Shown here piece after piece: positions 1 through 6,523 of a DNA stretch of 64,000 nt. Origin of the DNA: DASSUW01 sp963740605. GTDB lineage: Bacteria > Actinomycetota > Thermoleophilia > Solirubrobacterales > Solirubrobacteraceae. The notes below the pieces were generated by a model. It was given only the letters and a program-made list of their open reading frames with translations, did no database searches and was not told where the DNA came from. Numbering within the stretch: the first letter of the stretch is position 1; each line of letters begins with the position of its first letter. Both the position numbers and the translations under genes were made by a program. The stretch lies in the NCBI GenBank assembly GCA_963740605.1, contig CAVUFC010000018.1, positions 372,001 to 436,000 on the forward strand, written 5' to 3'.

Positions 1-2
1 GC

Positions 3-701
3 TCGATCGTCTCGATCATCGGCCCCAACGGGGCTGGGAAGACGACGTTCTTCAACATGCTGACCGGCTTCTACAAGCCGACGCTCGGCCGGATCGAGTT
101 CAACAGCCGCAACGTCACCGGCGGACGGCCCGACGTGATCATGAAGCTGGGCATGGCGCGGACGTTCCAGAACATCCGCCTGTTCGCGACGATGACCGGG
201 GTCGAGAACTGCATGGTCGGCCAGAACTCGCGCATGAAGGCCGGGCTGTTCGGCTCGATCTTCCGCACGCCCGGCGTGCGCAAGGAGGAGGCGCGCGTCG
301 ATGCGAAGGCGCGCGAAGAGCTCTCCTACGTGGGCGTGGCCAAGCGCCACCACGACTGGCTCGCGATCAACCTCGCGTACGGCGACCAGCGGCGAGTCGA
401 GATCGCACGCGCCCTGGCCTCGGACCCGAAGGTGCTCTTGCTCGACGAGCCGACGGCCGGCATGAACCCGCAGGAGTCGGACGAGCTCACGAAGTTCATG
501 CACAAGGTGCGCGACGAGCGCGGCATCACGATCGTGCTGATCGAGCACGACATGAAGGTCGTCATGGGCGTCTCCGAGCACATCACGGTGCTCGACCACG
601 GCGAGAAGATCGCCGAGGGCAAGCCCGCCGAGGTGCGCACCAATCCGCGCGTCATCGAGGCCTACCTGGGCAAGGCCGCGTCCGAAGGTGGGGAGGGCTA
701 G
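3..701 (+). CDS. livG: Branched-chain amino acid ABC transporter ATPase LivG (5' partial)
   Basis: The gene enters from the left edge. The reading frame is open from base 3, and its first residues already contain the Walker A motif GPNGAGKTT, so only about 35 N-terminal residues are missing. The signature region is LAYGDQRR and Walker B is LLLDEPTAGM; the H-loop lies in VLIEHDMKVV. The LAYG signature and the AGMNP stretch after Walker B are typical of LivG, the cytoplasmic ATPase of leucine/isoleucine/valine (or other amphipathic compound) importers. The partner ATPase livF starts 2 bases after the stop. The permease and binding-protein genes presumably lie upstream, outside the window. The real substrate cannot be read from the ATPase. 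Confidence 0.93.
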   Translation, partial: SIVSIIGPNGAGKTTFFNMLTGFYKPTLGRIEFNSRNVTGGRPDVIMKLGMARTFQNIRLFATMTGVENCMVGQNSRMKAGLFGSIFRTPGVRKEEARVDAKAREELSYVGVAKRHHDWLAINLAYGDQRRVEIARALASDPKVLLLDEPTAGMNPQESDELTKFMHKVRDERGITIVLIEHDMKVVMGVSEHITVLDHGEKIAEGKPAEVRTNPRVIEAYLGKAASEGGEG

Positions 702-703
702 CG

Positions 704-1414
704 ATGGCGTTCCTGGAAGTCGAAGACATCCGCACCTACTACGGGAACATCCAGGCGCTGAAGGGCATCTCGCTGAAGGTCGAAGAGGGCGAGTGCGTCA
801 CGCTGATCGGCTCCAACGGCGCCGGCAAGTCGACGACGCTGCGCTCGATCTCCGGCCTGACCCCGCCGCGAAACGGCTCGATCAAGCTCGGCGGCCAGGA
901 GATCTCCCTGCTGCCGGCGCAGGAGATCGTCCGCCTGGGAATCTGCCAGTCGCCCGAAGGGCGGCGCTGCTTCCCGCGCATGACCGTGCGCGAGAACCTC
1001 GAGCTCGGCGCGTTCCTGCGCCGTGACAGCAGCGGCATCCGCGAGGACCTCGACCGCATCTTCGACCTGTTCCCGCGGCTCAAGGAGCGCGAGGTGCAGA
1101 AGGCGGGCACGATGTCCGGCGGCGAGCAGCAGATGCTCGCGATCGGGCGCGCGCTGATGGGCCAGCCCAAGCTGCTGCTGCTCGACGAGCCGTCGATGGG
1201 CATCGCCCCGATCCTCGTCGAGCGCATCTACGAGACGATCGCCGAGATCAACAAGCAGGGCATGACGATCCTGCTCGTCGAGCAGAACGCGAACTTCGCG
1301 CTCGACGTCTCCAAGCGTGGCTACGTGCTCGAGACCGGCAAAGTCGTGATGAGCGACGAATCGGCGTCGTTGCGCACCAACCCCGAAGTGCAGAAGGCCT
1401 ACCTCGGAACATGA
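704..1414 (+). CDS. livF: Branched-chain amino acid ABC transporter ATPase LivF
   Basis: A 236-residue ATPase of normal LivF length. Walker A is GSNGAGKST (residues about 37-45), the signature is MSGGEQQ, Walker B is LLLLDEPSMG, and the H-loop region is LLVEQNANFAL, which is characteristic of LivF. It pairs with LivG to drive a LIV-type importer at the inner face of the membrane. The gene starts 2 bases after livG and its stop overlaps the next start by four bases, so the three genes are probably cotranscribed. Function is secure at family level; the imported substrate is unknown. Confidence 0.94.
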   Translation: MAFLEVEDIRTYYGNIQALKGISLKVEEGECVTLIGSNGAGKSTTLRSISGLTPPRNGSIKLGGQEISLLPAQEIVRLGICQSPEGRRCFPRMTVRENLELGAFLRRDSSGIREDLDRIFDLFPRLKEREVQKAGTMSGGEQQMLAIGRALMGQPKLLLLDEPSMGIAPILVERIYETIAEINKQGMTILLVEQNANFALDVSKRGYVLETGKVVMSDESASLRTNPEVQKAYLGT

Positions 1415-1668
1415 TCACTTTCGCTCTCATGGGCGCCGCGGCGCTGTGGCTGCTCTACCTGTGGCTGGTGGCGGCGATCCTGGCCTCGTACCTGTCCGAG
1501 CGCAAGGGCTACGGCGAGAAGCCGGGGCTGGCGTTCGGCCTGCTGTTCTCGGTGATCGGCACCATCATCTGGCTCGTGTGGCCGGCGAAGCCGGACTCGA
1601 AGTGGAAGAAGATCGGTGCGTTCGGCCGCGGCAAGGACGACCAGGCGGCGACTCAGCGCCAGGCGTAG
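1411..1668 (+). CDS. Small two-helix membrane protein
   Basis: An 85-residue protein whose ATG overlaps the livF stop (ATGA), suggesting translational coupling. Two hydrophobic segments (about residues 5-27 and 40-58) flank a short charged loop SERKGYGEK. The tail is basic and hydrophilic (about 60-85). I do not recognise a family. Its position at the end of a LIV operon could mean a role in that transporter, but small membrane proteins are often accidental operon members. Its 3' end overlaps the convergent minus-strand gene by 16 bases. Confidence 0.7.
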   Translation: MITFALMGAAALWLLYLWLVAAILASYLSERKGYGEKPGLAFGLLFSVIGTIIWLVWPAKPDSKWKKIGAFGRGKDDQAATQRQA

Positions 1669-1976
1669 GGGCGGTGCGGGACCGCGGCTGAGGCCGCGGC
1701 GCAGCGCGGCAGCATGTAGCCCGAGCCACGGGCGTGCTCGCAAGCGCGCGGCACCGTCAGAGAGGCGAGCTGCGTCCCGCTGACGACACGCACGGCCTGA
1801 CCCATGTTCGCGGGGGTCAGGGCCGCGAACGCCAGCGCGCCGATCACGCCGGCCAGCGCGATCCGCAGGCGTCGCTCGGTGCGCGCGCGGCGTGCCGCGA
1901 GCGTGCCCTCGGCGGCGCGGGCGAGCTGGTCGCCGAGCCGGTCGAGGTCGGGCGGTAGGGACGCCATGGCGTCCAT
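1653..1976 (-). CDS. Small single-pass membrane protein, unknown
   Basis: At most 107 residues; a start at the second Met (MASLPPDLDRL) is equally possible. A charged amphipathic N-terminus (DRLGDQLARAAE, then RARTERRLR) is followed by one hydrophobic segment (about residues 38-56). The remaining outer part of about 50 residues holds two cysteines (PRACEHARG, LPRCAAAS). The layout resembles the neighbouring 230-residue protein, which lies 25 bases upstream on the same strand, so the two probably form an operon. No family recognised. The amino-acid make-up looks like a real protein rather than a shadow frame. Confidence 0.55.
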   Translation of the reverse strand: MDAMASLPPDLDRLGDQLARAAEGTLAARRARTERRLRIALAGVIGALAFAALTPANMGQAVRVVSGTQLASLTVPRACEHARGSGYMLPRCAAASAAVPHRPYAWR

Positions 1977-2001
1977 ACATGCCTTCAGGCGCGGTGGCGT
2001 G

Positions 2002-2694
2002 TCAGGGGCCGCCGCCGCAGGCGCGCGGAACCGGTGCCTTGATCGTGCGGTCGAAGGCGAGTTCTCCAGGCCTGCCGCTGAATTTGCAGAAGGTGTACTT
2101 CCCGGCCGGGAAGTTCACGAGCGCGCGGTAGGGATAGCCGATGCTGCTCGGGTTGTTGAGCTGGGTGCGCGGTGCGTCGACGGTGACCGCCAGGCAGGAG
2201 TAGCGACCGGTCGCGCTCGACAGGTCAGTCGCCGGATCCTCGCCATGAACGCCGCGCGGGTAGCGCTCGCACTCGACCCGCTTGACGGCGTGGGCGAACT
2301 CGCCGCTGCGGACCCGCGCTTCGGCGTCCTTGTGGACGGCGGCCGCGAGGTCGGCGGCGAGCGCCTGGCGGGCAGCGATCTCGGCGCCGCCCCCGAGCCC
2401 GTGCGACGGCGTGCCGCGGCCCTCGACCAGGCGCTGCTCGGCCTTCAGCTGCGCGACGAGTACTGCCTCGCGCTGCGCGGCTGCGCGCTGCTCCGCGGCT
2501 GCGCGCTCCTCCTTGCTCTCCGTGATGGCGGGGATGATGAAGTACAGCCCGACGGCCACCGCGACGAGCAGCAGGGCGCCGATGATGGCGGCGGCGCGCC
2601 GCCCGCGCGGCGACAGCTTGCGCAGGAAGTAGCCCGGAAGCTCGGTCAGCCCGGGGAGCGGCTCGTAGCGATCGCTGCGCGCGTTGTCCGGCAC
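2002..2694 (-). CDS. Single-pass membrane protein with coiled coil and exported domain
   Basis: 230 residues from a GTG start. A cytoplasmic N-terminus of about 33 residues precedes one transmembrane helix (about 34-56). Next is an Ala/Glu/Gln-rich segment likely to be coiled coil (about 60-95), then a compact domain with cysteines (VECERYPRG, RYSCLAVTV, YTFCKFSG, PRACGGGP) that could form disulfides outside the cell. The phrase YRALVNFPAGKYTFCKFSGRPGE suggests a folded beta domain. I do not recognise the family. It is followed on the same strand by another small membrane protein. Confidence 0.7.
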   Translation of the reverse strand: MPDNARSDRYEPLPGLTELPGYFLRKLSPRGRRAAAIIGALLLVAVAVGLYFIIPAITESKEERAAAEQRAAAQREAVLVAQLKAEQRLVEGRGTPSHGLGGGAEIAARQALAADLAAAVHKDAEARVRSGEFAHAVKRVECERYPRGVHGEDPATDLSSATGRYSCLAVTVDAPRTQLNNPSSIGYPYRALVNFPAGKYTFCKFSGRPGELAFDRTIKAPVPRACGGGP

Positions 2695-2728
2695 CGACCG
2701 GACGTTACCACCGCCCCCCGGGCGGTGG

Positions 2729-3610
2729 TCAAGTGTCCTGGAGTGCGGAGCGCAGTGCCTCGTCGAGGTCGGGGTGCTTGAACGCGTACCCGAGCTCGAG
2801 CGTACGGCGGGGGAGCGCGCGCTGGCCGTCGACCACGAGCTTTGCCATGCCGCCGTACAGCGCGTGGATGACGAACCCGGGGACGGGCGCGATCGCCGGG
2901 CGGTGCAGCGCGCGGCCGAGCGCCTTCGAGAACTGGAGGTTGGTGGCGGGCTCGGGCGCCGTGGCGTTGACCGGTCCGGTCCAGCTGTCGTCGTCGAGCG
3001 CCCTCAGGTAGATCCCGGCGACGTCCTCGGCGTGGATCCACGGCAGCGGCTGGCGGCCGCCGGCGACCGGGCCGCCGACGCCGAGCCGGAACGGCAGCAG
3101 CATCTTCTCCAGCGCGCCGCCGTGGCGGTCGAGCACGATGCCGGTGCGCACTCGCACGACGCGCGTGCCGAACTCCTCGGCTCGCTGCGCCTCGCGCTCC
3201 CAGGCGATGCAGATCTGGGCAAGGACGTCGCTGCCCGGCTCGGCGTCCTCGTCGATCGGATCGTGGCGGTTGCCGTAGTAGCCGACCGCGGACGCGCTGA
3301 TCAGGGTCTTGGGACGGGCGTCGGCGGTACGCATGCCCTCGACGAGGTTGCGCGTGCCGACCTCGCGCGACTCGCGGATGCGCCGCAGCGCGTCATCGTT
3401 CCAGCGCTGGGCGATGTCCTCGCTGGCGAGGTGGATCACGGCGTCGCGGCCGCTCAGCGCCTGGGTCGGCGCCGGGCCGCGCATGGGGTCCCATTGCACG
3501 CCCTTGTCGGCGCTGCGGCTGAGGATCGTGACGTCGTCGCCGCGCTGGCGCAATGCGTCGGTGATCATTGTGCCGAGGCGCCCCGTGGCGCCCGTCATCG
3601 TCACTCTCAT
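2729..3610 (-). CDS. TIGR01777 family NAD(P)-binding epimerase
   Basis: 293 residues, the usual length for TIGR01777 (YfcH-like) extended SDR proteins. The N-terminus carries the Rossmann motif TGATGRLG (about residues 6-13). The family landmarks follow: VIHLASEDIAQRW, SASAVGYYGNR with the active-site-type Tyr, RTGIVLDRHGGAL, LPWIHAEDVAGIY, and a C-terminal ALQDT-type end after LGYAFKHPDLDEAL. These proteins bind NADP; their physiological substrate is generally unknown. It lies 31 bases downstream of the malic enzyme gene on the same strand. Confidence 0.88.
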   Translation of the reverse strand: MRVTMTGATGRLGTMITDALRQRGDDVTILSRSADKGVQWDPMRGPAPTQALSGRDAVIHLASEDIAQRWNDDALRRIRESREVGTRNLVEGMRTADARPKTLISASAVGYYGNRHDPIDEDAEPGSDVLAQICIAWEREAQRAEEFGTRVVRVRTGIVLDRHGGALEKMLLPFRLGVGGPVAGGRQPLPWIHAEDVAGIYLRALDDDSWTGPVNATAPEPATNLQFSKALGRALHRPAIAPVPGFVIHALYGGMAKLVVDGQRALPRRTLELGYAFKHPDLDEALRSALQDT

Positions 3611-3641
3611 GTGTTGGGTACGGCGCCCGGCGGGCTCGGGG

Positions 3642-5120
3642 TCACTGCCGGATCGCCCCGAACTCCTGCGTGTCGCCGGGCGCGTAGCCGCGTGAGCCGG
3701 GGTCGGCGACGGCGGATCCCTCGCGCTTGGCCTGCTCGGCGACGGCGTCGGCGACCGCCTTCGGCACGTCGCGGTTGAACGGCGACGGGATGATGTGGTC
3801 CTCGCGCAGCTCGTCGTCGCGCACGACCGCGGCGATGCCGCGCGCGGCCGCCATCTTCATCTCCTCGGTGATCTCGCGCGCCCGGACGTCGAGCGCGCCG
3901 CGGAAGATGCCCGGGAAGCAGAGGACGTTGTTGATCTGGTTCGGGTAGTCCGAGCGCCCGGTGGCGATGATCCGCGCGTACGGCTCGGCCTCCTCGGGCG
4001 TGACCTCGGGCGTCGGGTTCGCCATCGCGAACACCATCGCGTCATCGGCCATCTTCTGCAGGGCCGCGGCCGGCATCACGCGCGCGCCGGACAGGCCGAT
4101 GAACAGGTCGGCGCCCTCGATGACGTCGGCGGGCCTGCCCTCCCGGTGCTCCTTGTTGGTGGTCTCGGCGAACCAGCGCTTGATGGCGCTCATCGAGCCG
4201 TCCTGGTAGTCCGCCCGGTCGGTCGACAGCGCGCCCTTGGAGTCGCAGCCGATCACGTGCCGCACACCGGCGGCGAGCAGGATCTTCGCGACCGCGATGC
4301 CGGCCGCGCCGAGTCCGACGATCAACACGTCGAGGTCCTCGATCTTCTTGCCGGTGAGCTTGATGGCGTTGAGCAGGGCGGCGAGGACGACGACCGCGGT
4401 GCCGTGCTGGTCGTCGTGGAAGACCGGGATGTCGAGGCTGGCCTTCAGGCGCTCCTCGATCTCGAAGCAGCGGGGTGCGCTGATGTCCTCGAGGTTGATC
4501 CCGCCGAACGTGGGGGCGATCGCCTCGACGGTCGCGACGATCGCGTCCGGGTCCTTCGTGCTGAGGCAGAGAGGGAAGGCGTCGACACCGCCGAACTCCT
4601 TGAACAGCATCGCCTTCCCCTCCATGACCGGCATCGCCGCCTCGGGCCCGATGTCCCCCAGCCCGAGGACGGCGCTGCCGTCGGAGACGACGGCGACGGT
4701 GTTGCGCTTGATCGTGTACTGGAAGGCCTTGTCGCGGTCGGCGGCGATCGCTTCGCAGACGCGGGCGACGCCGGGCGTGTAGGCCATGCTCAGGTCGTCG
4801 CGCGTGCGCAGCGGGTGCTTGTTGTGCTGCTCGATCTTGCCGCCGACGTGCATGAGGAAGGTGCGATCGGTGGCGTCGAGCACCTCCGCGCCCTCGACGG
4901 CGTTGACCGCCTCGACGATCGCGTTGGCGTGATCGGTCCCGGCGGCGTCGACCGTCATGTCGCGCAGCGTGTGCTTGTCGTCGATCGCGACCAGGTCGAT
5001 CGACCCGATCGTCCCGCCCGCCTGCCCGATCGCCGTCGCGACGCGGCCGAGCATCCCCGGCCGGTGATCGATCCGCACTCGCAGGACGAACGAGAACTGT
5101 GCGGATGTGGGAAGCGGCAC
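3642..5120 (-). CDS. NAD-dependent malic enzyme with N-terminal ACT domain
   Basis: 492 residues. An ACT regulatory domain occupies about residues 8-85 (VRIDHRPGMLGRVATAIGQ), followed by a malic enzyme core. Catalytic landmarks are the Tyr in YTPGV, the Lys in MEGKAMLFK and the metal site in FHDDQHGTA; the dinucleotide fold has VGLGAAGIAVAK. The enzyme decarboxylates malate to pyruvate with NAD(P)+ in the cytosol. ACT domains usually bind amino acids, so allosteric control is likely. Prokaryotic malic enzymes with an N-terminal ACT domain are a known architecture. The start codon lies just downstream of the RGG-protein gene, with an 8-base gap, so the two may be cotranscribed. Confidence 0.93.
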   Translation of the reverse strand: MPLPTSAQFSFVLRVRIDHRPGMLGRVATAIGQAGGTIGSIDLVAIDDKHTLRDMTVDAAGTDHANAIVEAVNAVEGAEVLDATDRTFLMHVGGKIEQHNKHPLRTRDDLSMAYTPGVARVCEAIAADRDKAFQYTIKRNTVAVVSDGSAVLGLGDIGPEAAMPVMEGKAMLFKEFGGVDAFPLCLSTKDPDAIVATVEAIAPTFGGINLEDISAPRCFEIEERLKASLDIPVFHDDQHGTAVVVLAALLNAIKLTGKKIEDLDVLIVGLGAAGIAVAKILLAAGVRHVIGCDSKGALSTDRADYQDGSMSAIKRWFAETTNKEHREGRPADVIEGADLFIGLSGARVMPAAALQKMADDAMVFAMANPTPEVTPEEAEPYARIIATGRSDYPNQINNVLCFPGIFRGALDVRAREITEEMKMAAARGIAAVVRDDELREDHIIPSPFNRDVPKAVADAVAEQAKREGSAVADPGSRGYAPGDTQEFGAIRQ

Positions 5121-5128
5121 TGCGGTGG

Positions 5129-6373
5129 CTAGTAGCCGTGCTTGGCGAGGCGCTCGGCCTCGGCCTGGCGCTTGGCCTCGCGCTCCGCGTGGCGCTCGTC
5201 CTCGCGGTCTCGGCGCTGCCCGTCGCTGTCGACGTGCACGATGCGCACGGATGAGCGGAACGAGCCGTCGCGACCGTGGGTCTCGAGCTCTTCGCGCTTC
5301 GCGGGCCGCCCGCGGTCGCGGTCGTAGCCGCCACCACCGCCGCGGTAGCCGCCGCCACCGCCGCCCCGGCCTCCTCCACCGCCGCCGCCACCGGGACGGT
5401 CGGAGCGTCCGCCGCCGCGGCCACGACCGCGTCCACGGCGGTCGTCGTCGCGATTACGCGGGTTGACGATGGCCTTGACGTCGCGCACCGGCGTGGCCGC
5501 GAGCCGGACCCACGCCGTGAAGATGGGATCGCCGGGCTTGACCCCGGCGGCCTGCTCGGCGCAGACCGACGACCACTTCATGGTCTCGCCGTCGTCGCGC
5601 CGCTTGGGCTGGAGCGCCTCGACGACGGCCTCGGCGCCGCCGACGCGCTCGATCGCGGCGACGAGGCGCGCCTGCGCGCGCGCTGAGCGGGAGGGGGAGG
5701 TGGCCGGTGCGGCGGGCTGCTGTGGCTGCGGCGGCGGCGGCGCGGCCTCGGCGGCGGGCTGCTCGCCGGCCTCGCCCTCGGCCGGCGCCTCGGCGACCGG
5801 CTCGACTTCCTCGGGCTCCGGCTCGTTGGCCTCGACCGCGGCCTGCTCCTGCTTGCGCAGCTCGCTGAGCTTCGCGAAGAATGTGCGCCGGTGCCGCTCG
5901 GCGGCGGTGAGGCGGCGGCGGCGGCGCGGGCGCTGCTGGCCGTCACGCTGCTGCTGGCCGCCGCGCTGCTGCTGCGGGCGCTGACCGTCGCCTGTCTGCG
6001 GCGCGCCTTCGGCGGCCGGCGCTGCTGCCTGCGGCGCGCTCTCCGCGGCCGGCGCTGCCGGCTGGTCTGCGGCGGGCGGAGACGGCGCGTCTGCGGCGGG
6101 CGCCGGAGACTCGGGTGCGGCGGCCGCCTCTGCGGCGGGCGCGGACGGCGTGTCTGCGACGGGCGCGGGCTCGGCAGGCGTCTCGGCGGCGGGCGCTGCC
6201 GGCTGGTCTGCGGCGGGCGCGGGCGCGGCGGGCGCCTCGGCGGCGGGCGCAGACGGCGTGTCTGCGACGGGCGCGGACTCGGCGGCCGGGGCCTCCGGCG
6301 GAGCCTCGGCGCTCGGCTGGGACTCCTCGGCCGGCTTCGGCTCGCTGTTGTCGGGGGCTGGCGTGTCGGTCAT
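5129..6373 (-). CDS. Ala/Pro-rich protein with central conserved segment and RGG-type Gly-rich tail
   Basis: 414 residues in clear blocks. Residues about 1-125 are a repetitive acidic Ala/Pro/Glu tract in which PVADTPSAPAAEA occurs twice and variants of PAADQPAAPAAE three times. About 126-155 is Gln/Arg-rich, ending in PRRRRR. About 155-180 is a basic helix-like stretch (LTAAERHRRTFFAKL). About 225-305 is the only part that looks folded (QARLVAAIERVGGAEAVVEAL, then MKWSSVCAEQAAG and DPIFTAWVRLA). About 310-355 is an Arg/Gly tract resembling RGG boxes, and the C-terminus is charged. RGG tails often bind RNA, so an RNA- or nucleoid-binding role is possible but unproven. It is divergent from polA. 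Confidence 0.72.
   Translation of the reverse strand: MTDTPAPDNSEPKPAEESQPSAEAPPEAPAAESAPVADTPSAPAAEAPAAPAPAADQPAAPAAETPAEPAPVADTPSAPAAEAAAAPESPAPAADAPSPPAADQPAAPAAESAPQAAAPAAEGAPQTGDGQRPQQQRGGQQQRDGQQRPRRRRRLTAAERHRRTFFAKLSELRKQEQAAVEANEPEPEEVEPVAEAPAEGEAGEQPAAEAAPPPPQPQQPAAPATSPSRSARAQARLVAAIERVGGAEAVVEALQPKRRDDGETMKWSSVCAEQAAGVKPGDPIFTAWVRLAATPVRDVKAIVNPRNRDDDRRGRGRGRGGGRSDRPGGGGGGGGRGGGGGGYRGGGGGYDRDRGRPAKREELETHGRDGSFRSSVRIVHVDSDGQRRDREDERHAEREAKRQAEAERLAKHGY
5990..6340 (-). repeat. Tandem degenerate repeats coding Ala/Pro/Glu tract
   Basis: The 5' third of the Ala/Pro-rich gene is made of imperfect repeats of a roughly 36-45 base unit based on GCGGCGGGCGC and GTGTCTGCGAC (plus-strand reading). 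They encode repeating PAAE / PVADTP / PAADQP units. Such tracts change length readily by slippage, so copy number may vary between strains or be misassembled. Confidence 0.6.
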
Positions 6374-6523
6374 GCGGCGTGCGCGTCGTGCGGCTCCGGC
6401 AAATGGCTACCGAAGTCGCATCGACTCGCCAGCATAGCGGTGCAGGCCGTCCCGGGACGGCGCCCCCAACGTCCGGGAAAACATGGATCGCTGCCGGACC
6501 CGCGTCATCTAGCCTTCGAGGGG

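Noticed and set aside
1804..2781. A 325-codon plus-strand open frame across the two small minus-strand membrane-protein genes.
   Set aside because: Its translation is low-complexity Arg/Ala/Gly without structure. The minus-strand frames show membrane helices, a coiled coil and paired cysteines.
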